Below, piece after piece: positions 1 to 6,779 of a DNA stretch of 21,270 bases. This DNA is from Clostridiaceae bacterium (GTDB taxonomy: Bacteria > Bacillota > Clostridia > Oscillospirales > Acutalibacteraceae): positions 1 to 21,270 of the forward strand of contig CAJGBV010000023.1 in assembly GCA_904501755.1 (NCBI GenBank), written 5' to 3'. Within the stretch, counting starts at the first letter, position 1. Each line of letters begins with the position of its first letter. A program made the position numbers and the translations under genes. The notes beneath the pieces are model-generated. The model had not been told where the DNA came from and did no database searches. It saw only the letters and a list, made by a program, of their open reading frames with translations.

Positions 1-378
1 GCTCATAGCAGATTCGATACTTGCTGCATTAAGGTCGGGCATTTTGGTTTCTGCGATTTTCTTAATCTGCTCGCTGGTGATTTTAGCAACCTTAGTTTTG
101 TTAGGTGTGCCGGATGCGGTTTCAATTCCGCAAGCTTTCTTAATAAGAACAGCGGCAGGAGGAGTCTTAGTAATGAAGCTGAAAGAATGGTCTGCGTAAA
201 CAGTGATCACAACAGGGATAATAAGTCCCATATCATTCTTTGTGCGTTCGTTGAACTCCTTGGTGAAAGCCATAATGTTTACACCGTGCTGACCCAGAGC
301 AGGACCTACCGGGGGAGCCGGTGTTGCTTTACCTGCAGGGATCTGCAATTTAATGTAGCCTATAATTTTTTGAGCCAT
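1..378 (-). CDS. rplK: 50S ribosomal protein L11 (3' end cut by window)
   Basis: Ribosomal protein L11 binds the GTPase-associated region of 23S rRNA and helps factor-dependent steps of translation. The 126 codons present begin MAQKIIGYIKLQIPAGKATP and contain the family landmarks PPVGPALGQHGVNIMAF and a KKACGIETASG-type stretch in the C-terminal RNA-binding domain. L11 is usually about 141 residues, so roughly the last 15 residues lie beyond the left edge. The ATG at 378 is preceded by TTTGGAGGTG, a strong ribosome binding site at good spacing. The gene follows nusG on the same strand after about 140 bp of structured leader, the standard secE-nusG-rplK order. Identification is very secure. 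Confidence 0.97.
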   Translation of the reverse strand, partial: MAQKIIGYIKLQIPAGKATPAPPVGPALGQHGVNIMAFTKEFNERTKNDMGLIIPVVITVYADHSFSFITKTPPAAVLIKKACGIETASGTPNKTKVAKITSEQIKKIAETKMPDLNAASIESAMS

Positions 379-397
379 TGTTTGCACCTCCAAAATT

Positions 398-459
398 GTG
401 GTAACAGTGTTTATTTACACTTGGCGGGACATTTTAAAATGTATTTATGCCCCTCCCAC
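398..459 (-). promoter_or_regulatory. Possible L1-type autoregulatory leader upstream of rplK
   Basis: On the minus strand the leader reads GTGGGAGGGGC, then TCCCGCC, then ACCAC, so GTGG (456-459) can pair with CCAC (398-401) around an inner GGG/CCC pairing. An extra stem-loop AGTGT/ACACT (406-410 with 417-421) sits on the 3' side. It ends just before the rplK ribosome binding site. L11-L1 operons are known to be repressed by L1 binding a leader that mimics its rRNA site, and many Firmicutes have a GTGGGAGG...ACCAC element here. That this element binds L1 is inferred from position and pairing only. Confidence 0.5.
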
Positions 460-462
460 TAT

Positions 463-521
463 GACACCATAGGTGTCGGCGGCGAAATAGCCGCATAATA
501 AACGGAAACCCGTATTATTAT
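463..521 (-). other. Tandem stem-loops between nusG and rplK
   Basis: Three small inverted repeats follow the nusG stop: a hairpin around ACGG/CCGT flanked by AATAAT/ATTATT (496-521), GCGGC/GCCGC with a 6-nt loop (479-494), and GACACC/GGTGTC with a 3-nt loop (463-477). None is followed by a T-run, so they do not look like intrinsic terminators. They may act in mRNA processing, stability or as part of the rplK leader. Confidence 0.45.
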
Positions 522-1046
522 TTAATCTGCCAGAACAATCTGGTCTAATTCCAGCTCGGCAATAGTTTCTCTGCCGAAAGCATCAATTCCTACGCTAACG
601 CTGTTATCTGCGACATTAATTTCTTTAACAACGCCTGCGAAGTCTTTAAGGGGTCCGCTGACAATAGCAACGCGATCCCCAACCTTGTATCCAACCTCAA
701 CGGTGTGCTTCTCAACGCCGAGTGCGGCAACCTCTTCTTCAGTAAGAGGAACCGGTTTGGATTCAGGACCAACAAAGCCTGTACATCCGCGGATATTACG
801 AACAACATACCAGGAATCGTTGGTAACAATCATTTTTATAAGAACATATCCGGGGAAAATCTTACGCTCTACCTCGCGGGTTTTATCATCCTTTACCTCT
901 GTTACCTTTTCGGTAGGGATTTTAATATCCACGATTAAATCCTGCATTTTGCGGTTTTCAACCATAGTAGCAAGGTCGGTAGCTACCTTATTTTCATAGC
1001 CGGACATTGTCTGTATAACATACCATTTTGCTTGAGATTCAGACAT
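522..1046 (-). CDS. nusG: Transcription termination/antitermination protein NusG
   Basis: NusG binds RNA polymerase through its NGN domain and links it to Rho, S10 or the ribosome through its KOW domain. The 174-residue product has the NGN signature KWYVIQTMSGYENKVATDL near the start, FPGYVLIKM and the SWYVVRNIRGCTGFVG segment mid-protein, and the KOW stretch YKVGDRVAIVSGPLKDFAGVV at the C-terminus. Length is typical. A GTG immediately upstream (1049) is in frame, but GAGGAGG lies 7 nt before the ATG at 1046 and only 4 nt before that GTG, so I choose the ATG. It follows secE by 15 nt and precedes rplK, as in most bacteria. Confidence 0.97.
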   Translation of the reverse strand: MSESQAKWYVIQTMSGYENKVATDLATMVENRKMQDLIVDIKIPTEKVTEVKDDKTREVERKIFPGYVLIKMIVTNDSWYVVRNIRGCTGFVGPESKPVPLTEEEVAALGVEKHTVEVGYKVGDRVAIVSGPLKDFAGVVKEINVADNSVSVGIDAFGRETIAELELDQIVLAD

Positions 1047-1061
1047 CACGGTTCCTCCTCA

Positions 1062-1745
1062 TTACCAAATAGCTTTAAGTAATGAACCAAGACCCAAGTC
1101 AACTATCCAGATAATTGCACCGATAACAACGAACATTACAAGTACAATACCTGTGTTTTTAAGAACGTCTTTAATTCCGGGCCAAACGATCTTCTTTGTT
1201 TCGCTCTTATAGTCCTTAAAGAACTGCCAGATTCTCTTAAGAAGAGGCTTTTTAGCACCCTTGGACTCAAGAACAGCAATATAATCACTTACAAGAATGT
1301 GTCCCACAGAAGCAAAGGTTGCAACAAACATTGCAATAGCAATAAAGATTACAACCGAGCCGTAAACAAGGCTGTTTACATCAAAGGGACGAGCATCTAC
1401 AAACTTGTAGGGCTCACTCAAATATACAACAAGCATAAACACAGCAACAACAGCAGAAATAGCTGCATTAAAGTATTTAAGCCCCTGTGATTTTGAGAAG
1501 AAAGTGAAAATTGCAGTTGCGGCAGAAAGGATAGTAAGCAGAATATTGAAAAGAATCTTAGAACTCTTAGCAACATCCAAACCATTATACAACTCAGTAC
1601 CAAAAGCTATCTGGAAGCCACTGGCACCAACCGTAGTTCCATCTGCCATGTTGTACTTAACGAAAGTAAAGAAAAAGAAAACCAGAGCAGCAATACCGGC
1701 AAGTGCGGCAAGAACCTGACAAGCTTTATTGACAACTTTAATCAT
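1062..1745 (-). CDS. secE: SecE translocase subunit with an N-terminal four-helix membrane extension
   Basis: SecE clamps SecY in the SecYEG protein-export channel. The SecE core is at residues about 168-227: the amphipathic stretch RIWQFFKDYKSETKKIVWPG followed by one long hydrophobic helix. This matches single-helix SecE proteins of about 60-80 residues. Here it is preceded by about 165 residues with four predicted membrane segments (about 9-29, 63-83, 90-110 and 127-147), which are not part of the normal family. No stop or internal ribosome binding site separates the two parts. AAGGAGAGCTGAATATG supports the start. Neighbours rpmG (12 nt upstream) and nusG (15 nt downstream) are canonical. 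The SecE assignment is firm; the role of the extension is unknown. Confidence 0.93.
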   Translation of the reverse strand: MIKVVNKACQVLAALAGIAALVFFFFTFVKYNMADGTTVGASGFQIAFGTELYNGLDVAKSSKILFNILLTILSAATAIFTFFSKSQGLKYFNAAISAVVAVFMLVVYLSEPYKFVDARPFDVNSLVYGSVVIFIAIAMFVATFASVGHILVSDYIAVLESKGAKKPLLKRIWQFFKDYKSETKKIVWPGIKDVLKNTGIVLVMFVVIGAIIWIVDLGLGSLLKAIW

Positions 1746-1757
1746 ATTCAGCTCTCC

Positions 1758-1907
1758 TTACTTGGTTTCCTTATGGACGGTGTGCTTTCTGCAAAACTTG
1801 CAATACTTATTCATTTCAAGTCTGTCCGGATCGTTTTTCTTGTTTTTCATTGTGTTGTAGTTGCGCTGCTTGCACTCTGTACAAGCCAGTGTGATTTTTA
1901 CTCTCAT
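1758..1907 (-). CDS. rpmG: 50S ribosomal protein L33 (zinc-binding form)
   Basis: This 49-residue product is ribosomal protein L33, a small zinc-ribbon protein of the large subunit. It begins MRVKITLACTECKQRNYNT and ends CKFCRKHTVHKETK. Cys9, Cys12, Cys36 and Cys39 form the CxxC...CxxC zinc site of the C+ form, as opposed to the zinc-free paralogue made under zinc limitation. The ATG at 1907 is preceded by CGGGAGGTG. It is the first gene of the rpmG-secE-nusG-rplK operon and lies downstream of a consensus promoter and a structured leader. Length and order are standard. Confidence 0.96.
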   Translation of the reverse strand: MRVKITLACTECKQRNYNTMKNKKNDPDRLEMNKYCKFCRKHTVHKETK

Positions 1908-1978
1908 AACGGCACCTCCCGCTTTACGGAAATATTTTTTTGCTGCAATAAATGCAGTAAACGCCTCCCTCAGTTTTA

Positions 1979-2040
1979 GTTTTTAAAATGCTGTTTTCGC
2001 ATATGTCGCCTACGAAAAAAGCACACTGCATCTTAAAAAC
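1979..2040 (-). promoter_or_regulatory. Long stem-loop in the rpmG-secE-nusG leader
   Basis: The arms GTTTTTAAAATGC (1979-1991) and GCATCTTAAAAAC (2028-2040) are complementary over 13 positions, with one G-U-type mismatch in RNA. Inside them TTTTCG and CGAAAA form a further 6-bp stem closing a 13-nt loop. The element sits in the roughly 178-nt untranslated leader between the promoter and rpmG. A smaller hairpin, CTGCA/TGCAG (about 1943-1957), lies nearer the start codon. No T-run follows the long stem on the transcript, so it is not a plain terminator. A regulatory or stability role is inferred; no named riboswitch or leader was recognised. Confidence 0.6.
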
Positions 2041-2091
2041 CTTGTCAGAACAGAGCCCACACAAAAAAAAAGACTCCTAAGAGGTACAACG

Positions 2092-2120
2092 ATTATATCA
2101 TATTTGTAAACCTTAGTCAA
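2092..2120 (-). promoter_or_regulatory. SigA promoter of the rpmG-secE-nusG-rplK operon
   Basis: Reading the minus strand, TTGACT (2115-2120) and TATAAT (2092-2097) are separated by exactly 17 bp. Transcription should start near 2085, giving a leader that begins close to CCTCTTAGGAGTC and a nine-T run and continues about 178 nt to rpmG. Confidence 0.85.
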
Positions 2121-2146
2121 GCCTTTTTTTATTTTTGATTAATTTT

Positions 2147-2932
2147 CTATATATAAAGTATTTCTCTGTTTTCTTTTAAAGCACAATACATAATATAATC
2201 CCTGTCCTTTTCGGCTCCCGCATCCATTAAGGCTGCCTGACTTGTTCTCAAAGCAAGAGCAGGAAGATTATTATTTTCGCTGATATGACCGAGAACAAAC
2301 CGTGTTGTACCTTTTTTAAGAAGCTGAGAAAGTTCACTGGCACAAGCAGAATTTGAAAGATGTCCCCTTTCTCCCGCTATGCGAAGCTTTAGTTCAGGAG
2401 GGTACGGTCCACTCTGCAGCATTCTTAAATCGTGATTTGATTCAATAAGAACAAGATTACTGCCGTAAAGATTTTCCCTCACCAAAGGTGTTACAACACC
2501 AAGGTCGGTGCACACCGAAATTTTAACGCCCTCATTAAGTTCTATACTGTATCCGCTGGAGCCGTCACAGTCGTGCATAGTATCAAATCGGTTTATTATA
2601 CCAAGCTGAGTTTCAAAGCTTTTATCAATAGCTAAAAGTTCGGTATCCTCTGTCACAGCTCCGATATTCCTCAAGGCATTCAGAGTGGCACTCGAAGCCA
2701 TAACAGGAACATTCAGCTTTTTGCATAACGATTTAAGACCTTTTATATGGTCACTGTGCTCATGAGTAATAAGTATAGCCTTTATTTTTTCAGCGTCCTC
2801 ATTTATTTCATCAAGCGCTTTTATAATCGATTTACAAGAAGCCCCTGCATCTACGAGAAAAGCACCATTTACAGTGCTTATATATGTACAATTAGCCTTA
2901 CTGCCACTGAAAAGCGGACAAAATTTTGCCAT
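2147..2932 (-). CDS. Metallo-beta-lactamase-fold hydrolase, WalJ/YycJ-like
   Basis: This 261-residue protein is a cytoplasmic metallo-beta-lactamase-fold hydrolase of the YycJ/WalJ type. The metal site THEHSDH is at residues 56-62. The start MAKFCPLFSGSKANCTYI has the family's SGS-x-x-N-C-x-Y/I pattern, and LGHISENNN near the C-terminus supplies a later metal-binding histidine. In Bacillus this protein is encoded in the walRK operon and has been linked to cell-wall control and DNA processing; its exact substrate is unsettled. Here it lies 48 bp after murA on the same strand, and GAGGTGAGATAATG supports the start. Cotranscription with murA is likely, with a GC-rich hairpin between them. The name is from motif reading only. 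Confidence 0.85.
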   Translation of the reverse strand: MAKFCPLFSGSKANCTYISTVNGAFLVDAGASCKSIIKALDEINEDAEKIKAILITHEHSDHIKGLKSLCKKLNVPVMASSATLNALRNIGAVTEDTELLAIDKSFETQLGIINRFDTMHDCDGSSGYSIELNEGVKISVCTDLGVVTPLVRENLYGSNLVLIESNHDLRMLQSGPYPPELKLRIAGERGHLSNSACASELSQLLKKGTTRFVLGHISENNNLPALALRTSQAALMDAGAEKDRDYIMYCALKENREILYI

Positions 2933-2953
2933 TATCTCACCTCATATAAATAA

Positions 2954-2975
2954 GGGGGAGGACTATTCCTCCCCT
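2954..2975 (-). other. GC-rich hairpin between murA and the WalJ-like gene
   Basis: GGGGAGGA (2955-2962) and TCCTCCCC (2967-2974) form an 8-bp stem with a 4-nt loop, directly after the murA stop. On the minus strand it is followed by CTTATTTAT, a weak U-rich tail, so it could be a leaky terminator or a stability element that lowers downstream expression. Confidence 0.55.
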
Positions 2976-2980
2976 GACAT

Positions 2981-4237
2981 TCAATCACTGACACGCTTTA
3001 TATCAGCACCAAGCGCCGTAAGCTTTTCGACAAGCTTTTCGTACCCTCTGTCAATATAAGCAATATTTCCTACCGTTGTTTTTCCCTCTGTCATAAGACC
3101 TGCTATAACCATTGCCGCACCGGCTCTTAAATCGGTAGCATTAACAAAGGAAGGGATCAACGCTTCTTTGCCGGTTATAATAGCACGTTTGCCCTCAACT
3201 TTGATTTGTGCACCCATTTTATAAAGCTCATCAATATAACGGAAACGATTGTCCCACACGGCTTCTATAACAGTGCTTTCTCCCTCAGCAATAGCAAGCA
3301 TAGTAGCAATCTGAGGCTGCATATCGGTTGGAAAACCCGGATGAGGCATAGTTTTAACCTGACATCTTCTCGGTCTGTTTTCCATTTTTATACGAACAGC
3401 TTCATCAAACTGTTCAACAATAGCTCCCGCTTCAATAAGCTTTACAATTATAGATTCAAGATGCTTTGGTGTAACATCAGTTATAGTTACATCGCCACAT
3501 GTAGCGGCAGCAGCAACCATATAGGTTCCTGCTTCAATCTGGTCAGGAATAATAGAATAGGCTTTGCCCGAAAGTCTTTCAACACCGCGAATTTTAATAA
3601 CGTTGGTTCCTGCACCCATAATATTAGCGCCCATTGAGTTAAGGAAGTTAGCAAGGTCAACAATATGTGGTTCTCTTGCGGCGTTTTCAATAACCGTCAT
3701 ACCCTTTGCCTTTACGGCAGCAAGCATTATATTAATGGTTGCACCAACTGTAACCATATCAAGATAAATATAACCGCCTTTTAATTCATCAGCACGGCAA
3801 ACCACCATATCATTTTCTATAGTGACGGTAGTTCCCATAGCCTCAAAGCCTTTTATATGCTGGTCAATAGGTCGTACACCGAAATCGCAACCACCGGGAG
3901 GTGCCACCTTGGCTTTATTCATTCTGCCAAGCAACGCACCCAAAAAATAGCTGGAAGCACGCATACCGCTACTCATTTCCTTGGTAACAACATAAGAACT
4001 GACTCCCGTAGGGTCAATTTCAACTGTTCCTTCGCTGAGTTTTTTAACGGTGGCTCCCAGTGTTTTCAGGGTTTTTAAAACAAGTTCTACATCGGATATG
4101 GCGGGAAGGTTTTCAATGATACAAGGACCGTCTGCCAATAAAACAGCAGGAAGAATAGCAACGGCTGCAATTTTCGCACCGCTGATATGTACTTCACCTA
4201 TTAACGGCTTTCCTCCCTGAATCACAAACTTTTCCAC
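2981..4237 (-). CDS. murA: UDP-N-acetylglucosamine 1-carboxyvinyltransferase
   Basis: MurA transfers enolpyruvate from PEP to UDP-GlcNAc, the first committed step of peptidoglycan synthesis, in the cytoplasm. I choose the GTG at 4237: GGGAG lies 8 nt before it, the protein then reads MEKFVIQGGKPL and is 418 residues like other MurA, and the upstream in-frame ATG (4255) is only about 5 nt from the expected transcription start. Lys22, the fosfomycin-target Cys117 in PGGCDFGVRPID, MRAS, FPTDMQ, TDLRAG and IDRGYEKL are present. The usual GAKNAA motif reads GAKIAA, so Asn23 is Ile. It heads a two-gene operon with the WalJ-like gene. Function is confident, activity less so because of residue 23. 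Confidence 0.94.
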   Translation of the reverse strand: MEKFVIQGGKPLIGEVHISGAKIAAVAILPAVLLADGPCIIENLPAISDVELVLKTLKTLGATVKKLSEGTVEIDPTGVSSYVVTKEMSSGMRASSYFLGALLGRMNKAKVAPPGGCDFGVRPIDQHIKGFEAMGTTVTIENDMVVCRADELKGGYIYLDMVTVGATINIMLAAVKAKGMTVIENAAREPHIVDLANFLNSMGANIMGAGTNVIKIRGVERLSGKAYSIIPDQIEAGTYMVAAAATCGDVTITDVTPKHLESIIVKLIEAGAIVEQFDEAVRIKMENRPRRCQVKTMPHPGFPTDMQPQIATMLAIAEGESTVIEAVWDNRFRYIDELYKMGAQIKVEGKRAIITGKEALIPSFVNATDLRAGAAMVIAGLMTEGKTTVGNIAYIDRGYEKLVEKLTALGADIKRVSD

Positions 4238-4266
4238 TTTTTCATCTCCCATCATTTCATAAAACC

Positions 4267-4295
4267 ATTATACACACAAAGCAAACCTTTGTCAA
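4267..4295 (-). promoter_or_regulatory. Consensus SigA promoter of murA
   Basis: On the minus strand TTGACA (4290-4295), a 17-bp spacer and TATAAT (4267-4272) make a perfect consensus promoter. The predicted start, about 4260, leaves the ATG at 4255 without room for a ribosome binding site and supports the GTG start at 4237. Confidence 0.88.
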
Positions 4296-4346
4296 TTTAA
4301 TATTTATTTTTACCACTATTACCTCAATTATATAATGTAGAGAAAC

Positions 4347-4375
4347 TTGCATTTTTATACCTTATATGGTATATT
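4347..4375 (+). promoter_or_regulatory. mntR-like promoter with embedded palindrome (putative operator)
   Basis: TTGCAT (4347-4352), 17 bp and TATATT (4370-4375) form a promoter for the regulator gene. A perfect inverted repeat TATACC-TTATAT-GGTATA (4356-4373) fills the spacer and overlaps the -10 box. A repressor bound there would block the promoter, which suggests autoregulation by the adjacent DtxR/MntR-type protein. Binding is inferred. Confidence 0.6.
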
Positions 4376-4405
4376 ATTATTGTAAATAACTTTTGGAGTG
4401 ATAAT

Positions 4406-4765
4406 ATGCATCTGCTTGAATCGGGCGAAATGTATCTTGAATCAATATACGTTCTTACAAAAAATAATGCTCACGTGCGTTCTATCGATGTATGCGACTA
4501 TATGGGATTTTCAAAGCCCAGTGTCAGCAGAGCGGTTGGTCTTCTCAAAAAAGGCGGCTTTGTTACAACAGACAAAGACGGATTCCTCTCACTTACACAA
4601 GACGGTAAAGCTGTTGCTGAAAAAATTTATGAGCGCCACACCGTTATTACAGAATTTCTTATAAAGCTTGGCGTTGATAAAGAAACTGCTGCTGAAGATG
4701 CCTGCAAAATAGAACATGATATAAGCGATATAACCCTCAAAGCAATAAAAAAATTCATAAAATAA
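4406..4765 (+). CDS. Metal-dependent transcriptional regulator, MntR/DtxR family (short form)
   Basis: The 119-residue protein has the N-terminal winged-helix of DtxR/MntR regulators: SGEMYLESIYVL, then a helix-turn-helix around DVCDYMGFSKPSVSRAVGLL, then the wing GFVTTDKDGFLSLTQDGK. The second half, with ERHTVITEFLIKLGV and the metal-site-like DACKIEHDISD, matches the metal-binding dimerisation domain. There is no SH3-like third domain, as in MntR and many clostridial members. Such proteins repress metal uptake genes when Mn2+ or Fe2+ is plentiful. TTGGAGTGATAATATG supports the start. It is divergent from murA and followed by its own terminator. A palindrome in its promoter suggests self-repression. 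Which metal it senses cannot be read here. Confidence 0.9.
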   Translation: MHLLESGEMYLESIYVLTKNNAHVRSIDVCDYMGFSKPSVSRAVGLLKKGGFVTTDKDGFLSLTQDGKAVAEKIYERHTVITEFLIKLGVDKETAAEDACKIEHDISDITLKAIKKFIK

Positions 4766-4775
4766 TAAAAAAAGA

Positions 4776-4814
4776 AGAAAATTTTACGACTGTGAAATTT
4801 TCTTTTTGTTTTTT
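4776..4814 (+). terminator. Terminator after the mntR-like gene
   Basis: AGAAAATTT (4776-4784) pairs with AAATTTTCT (4795-4803) and is followed by a T-rich tail. The stem is A+T-rich but the run of Ts fits an intrinsic terminator ending the regulator transcript. Confidence 0.7.
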
Positions 4815-4825
4815 ATGAAAAACGA

Positions 4826-4854
4826 TTGACTTTTAAATTCTTGTGTGTTATAAC
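4826..4854 (+). promoter_or_regulatory. SigA promoter of the ABC exporter gene
   Basis: TTGACT (4826-4831), a 17-bp spacer and TATAAC (4849-4854) lie about 70 bp upstream of the exporter start, so the exporter is a transcription unit separate from the regulator. Confidence 0.75.
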
Positions 4855-4922
4855 AGCCTTGAAGCAAGAACATTACAAACAATTTAATAGATTTCTTTTT
4901 CCTATAACGGAGCGTGATTTGT

Positions 4923-6740
4923 ATGAAAAAGCCTTCAACCAAATCAAAAAAGATTTTAAACAGCACAGATATTCTCAGACGGGAAGAGCAGTTTATTGAT
5001 TGTTACCGAAAATATAACGGCAAAGGTCTACACATCCTTTTTGGGTTATATAAAGGTGACTACAAGAATCTGTTTTTTTCGTCGTTATTTTTTATAATCA
5101 AACAACTGCCCGTATGGGTGATACCTCTTGTTACCGCAGATGTTATAAATGTTATTATAGAAAGACCGCAAAATTCCGGGATGCGTCTTATTATTGATTT
5201 CATAATAGCCGTCGTAGTGTTAATACAAAATATACCCACACACATGCTTCATTCTCATTTTTTCAGCAAAGCAAAACGAAGAGTGGAAGCAGGACTTAGG
5301 GGAGCAATGATAAGAAAGCTTCAACAGCTATCCATCGGCTTTCACAAGGAAATGCCCACAGGAAAAATTCAGTCGAAGGTAATGCGGGATGTTGAAAATG
5401 TAGAAGCACTGTCATCACAGATTTTCAACGTAGTTATGCGCGTTATTATAGATATATCTGTTACTATGACAATTGTAATTACAAAAAGCATTCCCGTTTT
5501 TCTGATGTTTCTTGTCTGTATTCCGTTCTTTGCTCTTATTATGGCAAAATTCAAAAAACCCCTTAAAGATAAAAACAAGGAATTCCGAAAAACTGTAGAA
5601 AACACCTCATCAAGTGTTATAGATATGATAGAACTCGTTCCCGTAACACGAGCTCACGCCTTGGAAGATAAGGAAATCAAAAAAATCACCAACGAAGTGA
5701 CAGATGTGGCTCATAAAGGTTATAAATTAGACTTTATACAAAGTCTTTTCGGCTCTGTAATTTGGGTATTTATGTCACTCGCCCAGATAGTTTGCCTTTT
5801 CTTTACAGGCTTCCTCGCTTATAAAGGAATGATTAAAAGTGTAGGTGACATCACCCTTTATCAGACATATTTCACCTCATTGCTCGGTCATGTTAACAGT
5901 ATAGTTGCTATTCTACCCATTTTGGCAAAGGGTCTTGAATCGGTAAATTCCATTGGAGAGATACTTTGCGCAGGTGACATTGAAGACAACAACGGCAAAG
6001 CCAAAATTAAAAACCTTGAAGGAAATTATGAATTTAAAAATGTATTTTTTAAATATGATAAAAACACGCCTGTACTTAACGGTCTTTCAATTAAGGTAAA
6101 CAAGGGTGAAACCATTGCCCTTGTGGGAGAGTCAGGTTCGGGAAAAAGCACTATTATAAATATGGTAACAGGATTTTATACCGCAACTGCAGGAGAAATC
6201 TTTATAGACGGCAAGAACATAGAAGAAATTGACCTGCACAGCTACCGACGTTTTATCTCTGTCGTTCCCCAAAAAACCATTTTATTTTCAGGTACCATAA
6301 AGGATAACATTACATACGGCAATCCCCGCATTTCTAAAGAAAGGCTGGATGAAGTTATTGAAGCATCACAGCTAAGAAGTGTAATAGACAAACTACCAAA
6401 GGGAATAAATACAAGTGTTGGCGAGCACGGAGATAAGCTTTCCGGCGGGCAAAAACAAAGAATTGCTATTGCAAGGGCAATTATACGCGACCCAAAGGTC
6501 ATCATTTTTGACGAAGCTACCAGTGCCCTTGATAGTGCTTCTGAAGTAGAAATACAGAAGGCTATTGACCATTTAACAAAAGATAGAACTACTTTTATTG
6601 TAGCGCACCGACTTTCCACCATACGCAACGCCGATAAAATTGCCGTTATACGAAATGGTGAATGTGTAGAATTTGGAACCTATGAAGAATTAATGGAAAA
6701 GAAGGGTGAATTTTATTTTCTCAAATCACTTCAGTCATAG
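4923..6740 (+). CDS. ABC exporter half-transporter (permease fused to ATPase)
   Basis: This 605-residue protein is an ABC exporter half-transporter, expected to dimerise in the cytoplasmic membrane. The N-terminal half has hydrophobic segments from about residue 45 to 300 (type IV exporter fold). The C-terminal nucleotide-binding domain has Walker A GESGSGKST (from residue 402), signature LSGGQ (from 506), Walker B VIIFDEATSALD and the H-loop AHRLST. Substrate cannot be read: the family includes drug, lipid and peptide exporters. I choose the ATG at 4923, with GGAG 10 nt before it, over an in-frame GTG at 4914 that is too close. It has its own promoter and terminator. The upstream metal regulator need not control it. 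Confidence 0.92.
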   Translation: MKKPSTKSKKILNSTDILRREEQFIDCYRKYNGKGLHILFGLYKGDYKNLFFSSLFFIIKQLPVWVIPLVTADVINVIIERPQNSGMRLIIDFIIAVVVLIQNIPTHMLHSHFFSKAKRRVEAGLRGAMIRKLQQLSIGFHKEMPTGKIQSKVMRDVENVEALSSQIFNVVMRVIIDISVTMTIVITKSIPVFLMFLVCIPFFALIMAKFKKPLKDKNKEFRKTVENTSSSVIDMIELVPVTRAHALEDKEIKKITNEVTDVAHKGYKLDFIQSLFGSVIWVFMSLAQIVCLFFTGFLAYKGMIKSVGDITLYQTYFTSLLGHVNSIVAILPILAKGLESVNSIGEILCAGDIEDNNGKAKIKNLEGNYEFKNVFFKYDKNTPVLNGLSIKVNKGETIALVGESGSGKSTIINMVTGFYTATAGEIFIDGKNIEEIDLHSYRRFISVVPQKTILFSGTIKDNITYGNPRISKERLDEVIEASQLRSVIDKLPKGINTSVGEHGDKLSGGQKQRIAIARAIIRDPKVIIFDEATSALDSASEVEIQKAIDHLTKDRTTFIVAHRLSTIRNADKIAVIRNGECVEFGTYEELMEKKGEFYFLKSLQS

Positions 6741-6746
6741 CACATT

Positions 6747-6778
6747 AAAAGCTACTCATTTTCTATGAGTAGCTTTTT
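6747..6778. terminator. Bidirectional terminator between the ABC exporter and MBL genes
   Basis: AAAAGCTACTCAT and ATGAGTAGCTTTT form a perfect 13-bp stem with a 5-nt loop between the converging stop codons (6740 and 6780). The A-run on one side and T-run on the other allow termination in both directions. Confidence 0.9.
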
Positions 6779-6779
6779 C

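Noticed and set aside
187..498. 103-codon open frame on the plus strand over rplK and its leader
   Set aside because: It is antisense to the clear L11 gene, has no ribosome binding site and its product resembles nothing recognisable.
496..521. Hairpin after nusG as an intrinsic terminator
   Set aside because: No T-run follows on the minus strand, and rplK has no promoter of its own that I can see in the gap.
565..790. CRISPR-like or tandem DNA repeats, prompted by the repeated protein units in the dockerin gene
   Set aside because: The repetition is at protein level (BspA repeats of about 23-29 residues) and the DNA is not a regular direct-repeat array; coordinates here are residues 565-790, DNA about 17171-17851. 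No CRISPR was found anywhere in the window.
3206..3637. 143-codon plus-strand frame inside murA
   Set aside because: Antisense to a well supported enzyme, with low-complexity composition typical of a shadow frame.
4923..6740. Metal exporter controlled by the upstream MntR-like gene
   Set aside because: The ABC exporter has its own promoter and a terminator separates it from the regulator; nothing in its sequence indicates metal transport.
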